From: Lachnospiraceae bacterium
GTDB taxonomy: Bacteria; Bacillota; Clostridia; Lachnospirales; Lachnospiraceae
Reading direction: 5' to 3'
Assembly (NCBI GenBank): GCA_900753305.1
Contig: CAADYR010000164.1
Span: forward strand, 1 to 64,000
DNA length: 64,000 nucleotides
Both the position numbers and the translations under genes were made by a program. Below the pieces are notes generated by a model, which saw nothing but the letters and a program-made list of their open reading frames with translations, searched no databases and was not told the origin of the DNA. Of this stretch, positions 16,518-26,501 are shown in pieces (the stretch's first letter is position 1; every line of letters begins with the position of its first letter).

Positions 16518-18197
16518 TTAATCCTCTTCCATCAGCTCGTACAGTGTCTTCCTGGCTTCTTCGACTTTATCTCTATCCTCACTGCGCAGGGCATCTTCAA
16601 ACAGGCGGATTCCGGCTTCCAACCGTTCACGCTGCTTTCCTAAGGATTCCTCATACATACGTTCTGCTCGAAGTAATACAAGTTTATTTTCTTCCTGATC
16701 GCGCAGTTGTATCTTCAGATAGGCCAATTCTTCCATTCGTTTCGCAATTTCTTCTTCTGTCATGGCATTATCCTTACCTTTGATCACCAGTTTACTTGTC
16801 TCACCCGTTGATACGACTTTTGCCTCTACCTCCAACAGGGAGTTGATATCGTAAGTATATGTTACGTCAATTGCTTCTTCACCTTTGGCTGCCTTTGGAA
16901 CTTTTATCTCCAGTTCTCCCAGATAGAGATTATTTCTCGCCAGACGGCTCTCTCCCTGCAATACTCTTACTGTCACTCTGTCCTGATCATCACGCACTGT
17001 ATAGAGCCTCTTGGTCTTACTGGTCGGTATGACTGTATTTCGATCAATGATCGGACAGTAATGTCCATCCTCCATCAGACCATCACTGTATTCCATAACA
17101 ACTTCAGTTCCCAGCGTAAAAGAACATACATCCGTAAGGATCATTTCTTTTACAGCCTGTTTACGTTCCTTCATAGCTCCCTGAATTGCCGCGCCAAGTG
17201 CGACTGCTTCATCCGGATTGATGCTCGTGTCCGGAAATTTATGAAATAACCGGATAAAGAAGTCTCTGAATATCTGTAATTTGGTTGCTCCACCAATCAA
17301 TACGACCTCATCTATGTCTTTTAAAGACAAGCCGGCATCTGACAGACTTCGTTTAACCGGTTCCCGGATCTTTGAGAAAAGATCTTCACATTCCTCTGCG
17401 TAGTCTTTCGTGGTAATTTCTACTGTTTCAGGTTCTTCCTTTATAAGGCAGGTTATCTCCACTTTATCTGCATCATTGATTCTGCGTTTCGCTTCCTCAG
17501 CCTGTCTGTATAATCTGACCTGTTCCTTGGCAGTCAGCGCATTGGCACTGATTCCCTTCTTATTCAGGAACATTTTCTCCAGAATCTTCGTGAAATCTTC
17601 TCCGCCCAGATAATTGTCTCCTGCCACAGCACGCACTTCCAGAATATTCTGGTACAGCTCCAATATGGATACGTCAAAGGTACCGCCTCCCAGATCAAAT
17701 ACCAGGAAACGGGTATCCTCCTTCTTCTCATACAATCCATAGGCTATTGCCGCTGCTGTAGGCTCTGATATCATACGCTCTACCCTGATTCCTGCCAGTT
17801 CTCCGGCTCTTTTGGTAGCTTTACGCCTCTTATCATCAAAATATGCCGGAACACTGATCACTGCTTCTGTCACCTTTTCACCCAGATATGCTTCCGCATC
17901 TTCCTTCAATGCACGCAGTACCAGGCTGGAGAGCTCCTCCGGTCTATATTTTTTTCCACTCAACTGATATTCTCTGTCACTTCCCATACTGCGTTTAAAA
18001 GCTGAAGCTACCGTATCAGGATACAGACTCATTCTCTCTAATGCTGTCTCTCCCACGTATACATTACCCTTATCGTCTACACTGACAACCGAAGGTGTCA
18101 GATGTTTTCCCAGACGGTTCGGAATAATACGCGGACCATCGGGTGTATAATATGCCACCAGGCTGTTTGTTGTTCCCAGATCAATTCCTACTATCAT
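16518..18197 (-). CDS. hscC: Hsp70-family chaperone, HscC-like
   Basis: A 559-residue DnaK relative. The nucleotide-binding domain shows IVGIDLGTTNSLVA (2-15), the phosphate-2 motif FLVFDLGGGTFDVS (about 173) and the adenosine motif VVLIGGATKLQ (about 305). The substrate-binding beta domain follows from about 360, with only a short helical lid, matching the roughly 556-residue HscC rather than the roughly 610-residue DnaK. ATG 18197 follows GGAGAG, and its first base is the last base of the stop codon of the upstream J-domain gene, so the two are translationally coupled. HscC proteins work with dedicated J partners; this pair fits that pattern. Clients are unknown. Confidence 0.9.
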   Translation of the reverse strand: MIVGIDLGTTNSLVAYYTPDGPRIIPNRLGKHLTPSVVSVDDKGNVYVGETALERMSLYPDTVASAFKRSMGSDREYQLSGKKYRPEELSSLVLRALKEDAEAYLGEKVTEAVISVPAYFDDKRRKATKRAGELAGIRVERMISEPTAAAIAYGLYEKKEDTRFLVFDLGGGTFDVSILELYQNILEVRAVAGDNYLGGEDFTKILEKMFLNKKGISANALTAKEQVRLYRQAEEAKRRINDADKVEITCLIKEEPETVEITTKDYAEECEDLFSKIREPVKRSLSDAGLSLKDIDEVVLIGGATKLQIFRDFFIRLFHKFPDTSINPDEAVALGAAIQGAMKERKQAVKEMILTDVCSFTLGTEVVMEYSDGLMEDGHYCPIIDRNTVIPTSKTKRLYTVRDDQDRVTVRVLQGESRLARNNLYLGELEIKVPKAAKGEEAIDVTYTYDINSLLEVEAKVVSTGETSKLVIKGKDNAMTEEEIAKRMEELAYLKIQLRDQEENKLVLLRAERMYEESLGKQRERLEAGIRLFEDALRSEDRDKVEEARKTLYELMEED

Positions 18198-21100
18198 TAT
18201 TTTCTCTCCTGCTCTTCTCCGATGTGGGTTCCACACAGTGCATACACATTATATGGCTGCCTGTCAAGCAATCCTCCAAATATCCTGCGTGCCTGTTCCA
18301 TATCCCCTTCATATGCCTTTTGCAAAGCTTTCGCCAGACTGCACCTCATACATTCTGCATGATTACACAGCCTGCATCGCTCACTCTTTTCAAATTTATC
18401 CAATGCCTTTGCTGATGTCTCTGCATCTTTTGTAAATAATACGATCATGTACTCCAGATACCTGACATATCTCTCTTTATAGAAAAAGTCACCTGTTGAT
18501 GCTGCATCCCATTTGCCATCTTCTTGTTTTGTACTTAATTCATGCAGATAGTCCTCCAGCATTTTGGCACATTTTCTTCCTTCCTCTTCTGCTTCATTTC
18601 TGATTGGCTGCTCTACAGGTTCGTTTTCTTTTATGAACAGCCCTTTTAACTTCTCCAGTAATGTCTTTTTGTTCTCTATTACAGGTTTGGAAGACTGCAA
18701 CACTGTTCTTTGCTGTGCTCTGATAAAAGCCAGTACAAATAATTCATTGGCACACAGATCTGTATACATCTTAACAGACATTCTGATATTTTTCTTTGTC
18801 TGTATATTGAATATGTCACGAAAGGCATTCAACGCCTCCGTCCACTTACACTGACGCATCAACTGCCATGCCCACATATGCTCACATTCCAGTTCCTGAA
18901 GTGATCTTGCATTGCTGGCTGACTGCAGTTTTAGATGCCTGTACATATTGTCATTTGCTTTATCTGCCATTTTCCAGTCTGCTGCATATACATAAGTGCG
19001 ATATATCAACTTAAGATACTCACTGTGATGACTCATATAGGTATTTAATACTATCAGTGCCTTGCCAACCTGATTGCTTCTGGCATAATTAGCTGTGATA
19101 TCTTTCATGGATGTCAGAGACTCCTGCTGGTCACTAAAGGTATCTATGAGCTTTTTATAAGTCTGTGCCGCCCGCGCATATTCACCCATAAGTTCATATG
19201 TATGTGCCATATTTCCCAATGGTATCGCATTCGGTTCTTCCTTCCCTTCCCGGTACATATAGTATAGTGCCTTTTGGAAGTAAGGCAGTGCCTGCTCGTA
19301 ATGCCCCTGATATTTCAGAACACAACCTATATTATTATAGGCAAACTGATCTGCCGGATCACGTTCCAATATTTTCCTGAAATCCTTTAGTGCCTCCTCG
19401 TACTCCTTGGCTGCCATACTGAACAGACCTCTGGTATTCAGTATAAAATTGCAGGGATACAGATTCAAGTATTTCGTAATGACCGGATAACCCTCTGTAT
19501 AGAATCTGATCTGTCCAGACTCTATCAGTTTTCTGGAATAATCACGTTTAAATTCATCCAGATATTGTCCGATCGGATAATCATCCGTCTTTTCTTCCCC
19601 TGTATAGGCGTATGCATCCAGATATGCACTATGTACCTGATTCTTTCCTGCCAGATCCAGAATTTCCTTTAACTTGTCCTTCTGTTTCAGGTCAAAATAC
19701 ACTCTTGCGATTTCTTCATAAGGTCTTTCATATTCAGGAAATGACCTAATACATTCCATACCACATCGTATGACATTCCCTGCATCCCACATCTTCACAT
19801 AGACTTCCATCATCAGTGCATATGCATACTGAATCTGATAACGGTTCAAAAGCTCATCAGCCAGCCGCAGACTCTTATCATATTCTCCCATTTCCAAATA
19901 AATTCTGGACGCATCGACCAGTGCATTGGGATCCGTATTCTCCTGTTGCATGTAGAACTCAAATTGCTGCAGAGCATCTGCATAATACCTGGGATACGCC
20001 CTTCCCATCAAATGATAGGCAGACATCTGAATACGATGAGCAATTTCTATGCTTCTGTTATATTCTGCCAGCTCATCTGATTCGCTCGGAACGGCCTGCT
20101 CCTCCAGGCACTCCTGCCAGCGTCTGGTTGTCTCCAGAGTTTTATCAAACAACCCCTGCGCCATATAGATACGTGCGCACAAGCCCAGATATTCTGCTCT
20201 CATTGTGGCAGGTACGAAATCTGCCATTTCCCGTGTCAGTTTATCCGCTGCCAGATAACAGTCATCCTGCAAAAGACACCACGCAAGCTCCCTGGCAGCC
20301 TCAATATCCTTATTCTGCTGCCACTTCGCACGATAATCCTCTTCTAACTGTTTATTAATTCGGATTCTGAGATTCATGATCTCATCATCCTGTCCTCTTC
20401 TCATGACCAGTCTGATACAGTCTTTGGCTTCTTCATACTTATTACAGTCTGCATATAGAAATGCCAGTCTGTAATTTGCCATATAATGATTTTTATCCTG
20501 CTCCTTTAGATTCCTGTAACAGGCAATTGCCTGTTCTGACTGCTTCGTTTCATAATAAAACTCTGCAAACTGATACAATATGGTCGTATCCTCCGGGAAA
20601 CGCTCTCGAAGGCTCTCATATATGCCCTGCGCCTGTTCCACCGCATCATTATCCCGGTATTTTGCTGCACGCACCAGCTCCATATATGGATGGGATATAC
20701 CGGTTGCATCTGCTTCCTGCAGCAGTTCATCCAACCTCTGATAATCCTTATGATGCAGGCAATCCCAGGATGCGTTATAACAGCGGATAAAGCCGTCATA
20801 ATCTGCATCATCCGGTCCTTCAAAAAGACTATAATCAATTACTTCCTTCGTTATTCCCCGACGAATAAGAAAATCAATAAAATCAGCAGGGAACTGTTCT
20901 CTTAACTTTCCTGCATTCTCTGTGATCTGAAGTTCGCGGCTGATCACATTCCACACCGCATCCGGAAAGTTAAAATGATTCATAAGAAAGATCAATAACT
21001 TCTTCTGACATTCTTCATTAGAGTCCAGTGATACATAGATATCATCCTGAAAAAGTTCTCTCCACAGTTTCTCATCACATCTTAAACTTAATTTCGCATA

Positions 21101-21352
21101 AAGCTCCTCTGCCCTGTGAATCCATATACCAGAGGGCGTATGATCGATCTGTTCTTCCTCTGATACCTCTTCTTCCTCCTCATTTGCGGCATAGTCACAG
21201 GCAGCTTCATACGCCTCTCTTAATCTCTTAAATCCTTCCGGATCATCCTCCGGATTGGTATGCATCAGTTGCTGACGATATGCATTTTTCAATGCTCTCT
21301 CATCTTTTGTTTCATCTATTCCCAATATAGCAAATATTTCCTCTTTCTGCAT
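18197..21352 (-). CDS. J-domain/TPR protein, likely co-chaperone of the HscC-like Hsp70
   Basis: A 1,051-residue protein. An N-terminal J-like domain (about 1-55) has IFAILGIDETKDERALKNAY, then LMHTNPEDDPEGF, then KRLREAYEAA. The canonical HPD tripeptide is not intact: the loop reads HTNPED. From about 200 onward most of the length is helical repeats of TPR type, for example YEEALKDFRKILERDPADQF and YNNIGCVLKYQGHYEQALPY. A cysteine cluster (CRLCNHAECMRC) lies near 1,010. It has no signal peptide. It is coupled to the Hsp70 gene by a one-base overlap, so the product probably recruits clients through its TPRs and delivers them to that Hsp70. Confidence 0.85.
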   Translation of the reverse strand: MQKEEIFAILGIDETKDERALKNAYRQQLMHTNPEDDPEGFKRLREAYEAACDYAANEEEEEVSEEEQIDHTPSGIWIHRAEELYAKLSLRCDEKLWRELFQDDIYVSLDSNEECQKKLLIFLMNHFNFPDAVWNVISRELQITENAGKLREQFPADFIDFLIRRGITKEVIDYSLFEGPDDADYDGFIRCYNASWDCLHHKDYQRLDELLQEADATGISHPYMELVRAAKYRDNDAVEQAQGIYESLRERFPEDTTILYQFAEFYYETKQSEQAIACYRNLKEQDKNHYMANYRLAFLYADCNKYEEAKDCIRLVMRRGQDDEIMNLRIRINKQLEEDYRAKWQQNKDIEAARELAWCLLQDDCYLAADKLTREMADFVPATMRAEYLGLCARIYMAQGLFDKTLETTRRWQECLEEQAVPSESDELAEYNRSIEIAHRIQMSAYHLMGRAYPRYYADALQQFEFYMQQENTDPNALVDASRIYLEMGEYDKSLRLADELLNRYQIQYAYALMMEVYVKMWDAGNVIRCGMECIRSFPEYERPYEEIARVYFDLKQKDKLKEILDLAGKNQVHSAYLDAYAYTGEEKTDDYPIGQYLDEFKRDYSRKLIESGQIRFYTEGYPVITKYLNLYPCNFILNTRGLFSMAAKEYEEALKDFRKILERDPADQFAYNNIGCVLKYQGHYEQALPYFQKALYYMYREGKEEPNAIPLGNMAHTYELMGEYARAAQTYKKLIDTFSDQQESLTSMKDITANYARSNQVGKALIVLNTYMSHHSEYLKLIYRTYVYAADWKMADKANDNMYRHLKLQSASNARSLQELECEHMWAWQLMRQCKWTEALNAFRDIFNIQTKKNIRMSVKMYTDLCANELFVLAFIRAQQRTVLQSSKPVIENKKTLLEKLKGLFIKENEPVEQPIRNEAEEEGRKCAKMLEDYLHELSTKQEDGKWDAASTGDFFYKERYVRYLEYMIVLFTKDAETSAKALDKFEKSERCRLCNHAECMRCSLAKALQKAYEGDMEQARRIFGGLLDRQPYNVYALCGTHIGEEQERK

Positions 21353-21465
21353 ATTCGCTCTCTCCTTATGCTGTACATTTCACAAATACTGTTTCACAAT
21401 TATCTATATTGTACCAAGTTGAATGATTTTCGTAAATATGAAGTATCATCCAGTTTTGCACAAAA

Positions 21466-21492
21466 AAAGCAGGCAGCTTACACTGCCCGCTC
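21466..21492 (-). terminator. Terminator of the opp operon
   Basis: Minus-strand GCGGGCAG pairs with CTGCCTGC around TGTAAG and is followed by seven T residues, directly after the oppF stop. Confidence 0.9.
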
Positions 21493-21496
21493 ATAA

Positions 21497-22492
21497 TTAA
21501 TCATATAAATGACATCTGACAACATGTCCGTTGCCCATATCTTTTGCTTCCGGAGCCTGCTCCTTACAGATTCCCATACATTCCTTACAACGTGTATGGA
21601 ATTTACAGCCTGAAGGTGGATTAGCCGGTGAAGGAATATCTCCTTCCAGGATCGTTCTGTTGATCTTGATATCCGGGTCCGGCATAGGAATCGCACTAAA
21701 CAGAGCCTTGGTGTAAGGATGTAATGGATTCTCGAAGATATCACTGGTGTTACCAGTCTCAACCAGTCCTCCCAGATACATAACGCCGACTGTATCAGAA
21801 ATATGCTCTACAACTGACAGATCATGAGAAATGAACAGATATGTCAGGTTCATCTTCTCCTGTAATTCCTTTAACAGGTTAATGATCTGTGCCTGAATGG
21901 ATACGTCAAGCGCTGATACAGGCTCATCACAGACGATAAACTCAGGATTCAGTGCCAGTGCTCTGGCAATACAGATACGTTGTCTCTGTCCACCGGAGAA
22001 CTCATGAGGATATCTGTCCTTATGATATTCCTGCAGACCACAGTTCTTCATGACCTGTGAGATATACGCATCATATTCATTCTTTGGAACAATATTATGC
22101 TCCTTTACTGCCTCACCAATAATCTCGCCAATCGGGAGTCTCGGTGACAGGGATGAATAAGGGTCCTGGAAAATAATCTGCATCTTGGTACGCAGTTCTC
22201 TCAGCTTCTTCTTATCTACATCACTGACATCTTCCCCATTAAAGAGAATGGTTCCTTCTGTCTTCTCGATCAGTCTGAGGATTGTACGTCCTGTCGTAGA
22301 CTTACCACAACCGGATTCACCTACAAGCCCCATCGTTGTACCACGCTTAATGCTGAAAGATACATCATCTACCGCTTTTACATTGCCTGTTACGCCACCA
22401 AAGAAACCACCTTTGATCGGGAAGTATTTCTTTAAATGAGACACCTCCAGAATATTATCAGGATCATGCATGATCGTATTCTCATTACTCAT
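21497..22492 (-). CDS. oppF: Oligopeptide ABC transporter ATP-binding protein
   Basis: A 331-residue ABC ATPase of the OppF/DppF type. Walker A is GLVGESGCGKSTTGR (about 57), the Q-loop is MQIIFQDPYSSLSPR, the signature is FSGGQRQRICIARAL, Walker B is FIVCDEPVSALD, and the switch His is in FISHDLSVV. The C-terminal oligopeptide extension has the cysteine-rich GCKFHTRC...MGIC pattern that can bind an iron-sulphur cluster in Dpp/Opp ATPases. It overlaps oppD by eight bases. It powers uptake with OppD through the OppBC pore. Confidence 0.95.
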   Translation of the reverse strand: MSNENTIMHDPDNILEVSHLKKYFPIKGGFFGGVTGNVKAVDDVSFSIKRGTTMGLVGESGCGKSTTGRTILRLIEKTEGTILFNGEDVSDVDKKKLRELRTKMQIIFQDPYSSLSPRLPIGEIIGEAVKEHNIVPKNEYDAYISQVMKNCGLQEYHKDRYPHEFSGGQRQRICIARALALNPEFIVCDEPVSALDVSIQAQIINLLKELQEKMNLTYLFISHDLSVVEHISDTVGVMYLGGLVETGNTSDIFENPLHPYTKALFSAIPMPDPDIKINRTILEGDIPSPANPPSGCKFHTRCKECMGICKEQAPEAKDMGNGHVVRCHLYD

Positions 22493-23642
22493 TCTGAGCG
22501 CCTCCTTCCTTACAACGATAACAGCTTACTACATGTGTCGGAGATACATGATAAGCCGCAGGATAAGCGCCCTCACATCCTTCAACACACATCTCACAAC
22601 GATCTTTGAAATAGCAGTAGTTGGGCATATCTACCGGATTGGGGACGTTGCCCGGAATACTGTAAAGTTTATCAATATGTTTACCAACAACCGGCTTGGA
22701 ATTCATCAGACCGATTGTATACGGGTGTCTTGGATCTTTGAAAATCTCTCTTGCTGTACCCTTTTCTACAACACGACCTGCGTACATAACAACTACATAG
22801 TCAGCCATTTCTGCTACAACTCCCAGGTCATGAGTGATCAGCATAATAGAGCTGTTGATCTTGTCCTTTAAGTTACGGAGCAGATCCAGTACCTGTGCCT
22901 GGATCGTAACATCCAGAGCAGTAGTCGGTTCATCTGCAATGATCAGCTTAGGGTTGCAGGCAAGTGCCATTGCGATACAGATACGCTGTCTCATACCACC
23001 TGATAATTCGTGGGGATACATTCTGTATACGCCTTCTTTGTTGGCAATTCCTACCATGTCAAGCATCTCGATCGTACGCGCCTTGACCTGTTCCTTGGTC
23101 ATTTCCGGATTATGCAAAGCAATAACCTCGTCTACCTGCTCACCGATACGAAATACCGGATTCAGGGAAGTCATAGGCTCCTGGAAAATCATGGACATAT
23201 AGTTACCACGTAACTTCTGCATTACCTCATTGGGTGCATTGACTACATTGATCACCTGTTCTCCGGTGTTGAAACGAATCTCACCTTCTACTGTCTGACC
23301 TGAAGGTCTTTGCACAAGCTGCATCAGGGAAAGGCTGGTTACGGACTTACCACAGCCGGACTCTCCTACGATGCCTACTGTCTTACCCTGCGGTACATCA
23401 AAGGACACACCATCTACAGACTTTACAGTTCCGATATCTGTGAAGAAATAAGTATGCACATTGTCAAATTCTACACAGTTATCAGAGTTTTTCATTTGTG
23501 TGATATATTCTGATTCAGGAATATGTTTTCTGTTTCTTTTCTTCTCCATCTCACTGGTAATCTTACGATTCTGTCTGGAGATTGCACGCGATTCTTTCGC
23601 GGATATATAATTAGCGCTCTTTTTCTTATTACCGAATGCCAT
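22485..23642 (-). CDS. oppD: Oligopeptide ABC transporter ATP-binding protein
   Basis: A 385-residue ABC ATPase of the OppD/DppD type. The first 45 or so residues are a basic extension not usual in the family (GNKKKSANYISAKESRAISR). Walker A is GIVGESGCGKSVTSL (about 92), the signature is LSGGMRQRICIAMAL, Walker B is LIIADEPTTALD, and the H-loop is LITHDLGVVAE. The C-terminal cysteine motif is YCYFKDRCEMCVEGC. ATG 23642 is used, since AGGTGG precedes it; a GTG three codons earlier directly abuts the oppC stop. It forms a heterodimer with OppF. Confidence 0.93.
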   Translation of the reverse strand: MAFGNKKKSANYISAKESRAISRQNRKITSEMEKKRNRKHIPESEYITQMKNSDNCVEFDNVHTYFFTDIGTVKSVDGVSFDVPQGKTVGIVGESGCGKSVTSLSLMQLVQRPSGQTVEGEIRFNTGEQVINVVNAPNEVMQKLRGNYMSMIFQEPMTSLNPVFRIGEQVDEVIALHNPEMTKEQVKARTIEMLDMVGIANKEGVYRMYPHELSGGMRQRICIAMALACNPKLIIADEPTTALDVTIQAQVLDLLRNLKDKINSSIMLITHDLGVVAEMADYVVVMYAGRVVEKGTAREIFKDPRHPYTIGLMNSKPVVGKHIDKLYSIPGNVPNPVDMPNYCYFKDRCEMCVEGCEGAYPAAYHVSPTHVVSCYRCKEGGAQNE

Positions 23643-23651
23643 CGCTACCAC

Positions 23652-25334
23652 CTACCGTTTCATCTTAGGGTCAAACGCATCACGCAGACCATCACCAACA
23701 AAGTTAAATGCAAGTACAGTCAACAGGATCAGCAGACCTGCCGGAATCCATACGAACAGATAATTTGTCATAACATAAGAGTCATTAACTGCATTGATAA
23801 TACTTCCCCAGGAAGCTGCCGGATACTTGATACCAAGTCCCAGGAAGCTAAGGGTCGCCTCTGCCAGAATGACATCACCAAGTCCCATTGTTGCGAATAC
23901 GATAAGCTGAGGTACTACGTTAGGAATCAGATGCTTAAAGATCCTGCGGCTTACTCTGATACCGGTCGCTTCTGTTGCCACCATAAATTCCTGTTCACGT
24001 AAGGACAAAATCTGTCCACGCACAATACGCGCAATACCTACCCAGCCAATGATACTCATAACAATACACAAGCTGTAGATACGGACAGTTGCACTCGCCC
24101 TGTAGTGATCCATGATAGAACCAAGGATCAGGTACAAAGGCATAGCAGGGATACAGTAAATAACATCTACCAGACGCATCAGGATATTGTCTACCCAGCC
24201 GCCGAAGTAACCTGCAATACCACCAATGATGACACCAATCAATACTTCAATGAATACAACAACGAAACCAATCAGCAGTGAGATACGTCCACCGTACATC
24301 AGACGCGCCAGCAGATCCATACCATTGGCATCGGTTCCTATCCAGTGATCCTTAGAAGGCTTTGCATAAGTATCAATGACTCTTGTCTCCTGATTACGCT
24401 GAATCGTATACTGTCCGGTCTTCTCTGAAATATGATAGGTATCGGTTTCTCCCGCTTCATCTGTATACTCAAAGGATTCTGCGCCACTTTCAATAGCAAG
24501 GATAGCGTTTTCCTTAAAATCAGGTGTTAAGAATACACCACCTACAACACTGTTGATATTCATGCTTGAAATATAAGCATAGTCTGCACCATCTGTAGTT
24601 TTTACCATGGCAGAGTCCTCACCCTCAAGCTCCAACTCATAGGTTGTACCTGCTGCATCAAATTTCTTTGCGCCTTCGCTCATGGCGATCAGTGCAGTCT
24701 TATAGAAATCATAAGATAATTTCGTATCAGCAGAATATGGTGTGAAAGACATCTTACAGGCAACTGCCATTTCATTTACGATATAAAGTAATTCCTTGCC
24801 GGTAGAATCATCTACGATATAGGATACGCCATCATATTCAAAATAATTGTCCCCTGCTGCAACTGCCTGATTATGTTCGTCAGATCTCATTGCCTTGGGA
24901 TTCTTGGTATCTTCTGCACTGTAGATTACATAAGCGTTATCTTCCAGCTTTCTGATACCGATCTTGGAACCGTCTCTTGTCTCTACGATGTTCTGCTTCT
25001 TACCGATTGCCAGGATTGTCTTGGAAAAGATATCACTTGGCAGTGTAACATCCTCTGCCTGATACATCTGATAATCGTCAATATAAGTTGCACCTGCATA
25101 ATCCTTCTTCATTTCCTCTGTACGGTAGAATACCTGGCTCTGGGAGTAAGGGATAATTGCTCCCCCCAGGAAAGAGAACAGGAACATACAGATAATAATT
25201 ACCATACCGATAATGGCAAGCTTGTTTCTAAAGAAACGTTTTGCTACCAGCATTCCAGGAGAAAGTACCTTAACACGCTGTGCATCATCTAACTTCATAT
25301 TTTCATTGCTCTTAGCATTTTCTTCGTTAGCCAT
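23652..25334 (-). CDS. oppC: Oligopeptide ABC transporter permease with large external insertion
   Basis: A 560-residue permease, nearly twice the usual 300. After the N-terminal tail and first membrane span (about 38-60, LAIIGMVIIICMFLFSFLGG) comes a hydrophilic stretch of roughly 250 residues (75-325). The normal OppC core then resumes with DHWIGTDANGMDLLARLMYG and five further spans, including the EAA-loop motif EATGIRVSRRIFKHLIPN. The insertion contains three loosely similar segments around ILAIGKKQNIVETRDG, LIAMSEGAKKF and ILAIESGAESFEY. By topology it faces outside, where it could contact the long OppA. The frame is intact throughout, so this is not a fusion error. Confidence 0.92.
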   Translation of the reverse strand: MANEENAKSNENMKLDDAQRVKVLSPGMLVAKRFFRNKLAIIGMVIIICMFLFSFLGGAIIPYSQSQVFYRTEEMKKDYAGATYIDDYQMYQAEDVTLPSDIFSKTILAIGKKQNIVETRDGSKIGIRKLEDNAYVIYSAEDTKNPKAMRSDEHNQAVAAGDNYFEYDGVSYIVDDSTGKELLYIVNEMAVACKMSFTPYSADTKLSYDFYKTALIAMSEGAKKFDAAGTTYELELEGEDSAMVKTTDGADYAYISSMNINSVVGGVFLTPDFKENAILAIESGAESFEYTDEAGETDTYHISEKTGQYTIQRNQETRVIDTYAKPSKDHWIGTDANGMDLLARLMYGGRISLLIGFVVVFIEVLIGVIIGGIAGYFGGWVDNILMRLVDVIYCIPAMPLYLILGSIMDHYRASATVRIYSLCIVMSIIGWVGIARIVRGQILSLREQEFMVATEATGIRVSRRIFKHLIPNVVPQLIVFATMGLGDVILAEATLSFLGLGIKYPAASWGSIINAVNDSYVMTNYLFVWIPAGLLILLTVLAFNFVGDGLRDAFDPKMKR

Positions 25335-25348
25335 GTTCTTTCTCCTTT

Positions 25349-26335
25349 CTAATTTACTCTGACACGAGGGTCAACAACTGCATACAGAATATCTGCAATC
25401 AGGTTGCCCAATAAGATCAACACTGCACTGAACAGCATATAGAACATAACAAAAGGAATGTCACCTAAAGTAATACACTGATAGGAAGTATATCCGATAC
25501 CCGGAATCTGGAACAGTGTCTCTGTGATCAGAGCGCCACCGAACAGACTGGGCAGAGTACCACCAAGCAGAGTGATAATAGGAATCAGGATATTACGGAA
25601 TGCATGATGATTGATGACCTTCTTTTCCGGAAGACCCTTTGCACGGGCAGTACGGATATAATCTGCATTCAATACTTCCAGCATATTAGTACGTGTATAA
25701 CGCATCAAGGAACCAATACTTACAATAGTCAGTGTCAGCACCGGCATGATCATATGCTTGGCAATATCAAGGAACTGTCCCATAGGACTTAACTGCTGAT
25801 GCATACGTCCTACAATCCCATACAGATCCAGCCAGTTAAGCTTCACTGCAAAAATCCACTTCAGAATCGTTGCAAAGAAGAAGCTGGGCAGTGATATACC
25901 GATCAACGCAATAACCGTAATAGAATAGTCCGTCAGTGAATACTGCTTTCTGGCCGCTGCCACACCGGCAGGAATCGCAATGATGATCTCCAGAATAAAG
26001 GAAGCAAGTCCTAATGCAAAGGAATACCAGATAACACTGGCAAACTTCTGTAATACAGGCTGGTTGTATAACCAAGAATCACCGAACTGTCCACGGATTG
26101 CCTTGGATGCCCATACGAAATATCCCTGGATCACACTGTCATCCAGTCCGTATGCAGCATTTAACTGCTGTAACCATTCCTCATAGCTCTTAGCCCCGGG
26201 TTTCTGTGATAATTCCATAGCCTTTGTCTCTACGAAGGAGGCAGGCATGCAGCGCATGATGCCATAAATGATCATAGATACAAAGAATAGAAGCACTATG
26301 GAAATCAATAATCTTTTTACTACAAATTTCTTCAT
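25349..26335 (-). CDS. oppB: Oligopeptide ABC transporter permease
   Basis: A 328-residue permease with six predicted spans. It shows the family start (FVVKRLLISIVLLFFVSMII), the periplasmic loop with LNAAYGLDDSVIQGYFVW, and the EAA-type ATPase contact RTARAKGLPEKKVINHHAFRN near 235. It ends with the usual LIADILYAVVDPRVRVN. It is followed by oppC after 13 bases. Together with OppC it forms the membrane channel for peptides. Confidence 0.95.
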   Translation of the reverse strand: MKKFVVKRLLISIVLLFFVSMIIYGIMRCMPASFVETKAMELSQKPGAKSYEEWLQQLNAAYGLDDSVIQGYFVWASKAIRGQFGDSWLYNQPVLQKFASVIWYSFALGLASFILEIIIAIPAGVAAARKQYSLTDYSITVIALIGISLPSFFFATILKWIFAVKLNWLDLYGIVGRMHQQLSPMGQFLDIAKHMIMPVLTLTIVSIGSLMRYTRTNMLEVLNADYIRTARAKGLPEKKVINHHAFRNILIPIITLLGGTLPSLFGGALITETLFQIPGIGYTSYQCITLGDIPFVMFYMLFSAVLILLGNLIADILYAVVDPRVRVN

Positions 26336-26367
26336 TGTCTTCTCTCCTTACTATTGCCTTTCCAAAG

Positions 26368-26458
26368 GCATTTCGCCAGAGGGCATACCACCCTTTCGCG
26401 AAATACCTTCGCATTTACAGTATAAAAGGGGATATGTATGTAGCATATCCCCCTTTTA
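26368..26458 (-). terminator. Intercistronic hairpins between oppA and oppB
   Basis: Two stems. The first, on the minus strand, is AAAAGGGGGATATG...CATATCCCCTTTT (26458-26424), with T residues at its 3' side. The second pairs GGTATTTCGC with GCGAAATGCC (about 26407-26368). A partial terminator or RNA stabiliser here would yield more oppA than oppBCDF, as is common for binding-protein operons. Confidence 0.75.
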
Positions 26459-26501
26459 GCTGCATGATTCTGTAAAAAGAATTTATTTTCTGTCAGGAAT
26501 A

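Noticed and set aside
18102..18435. Plus-strand frames at the hscC/J-protein border
   Set aside because: They overlap the coupled start/stop of two well-supported genes and have no recognisable domains.
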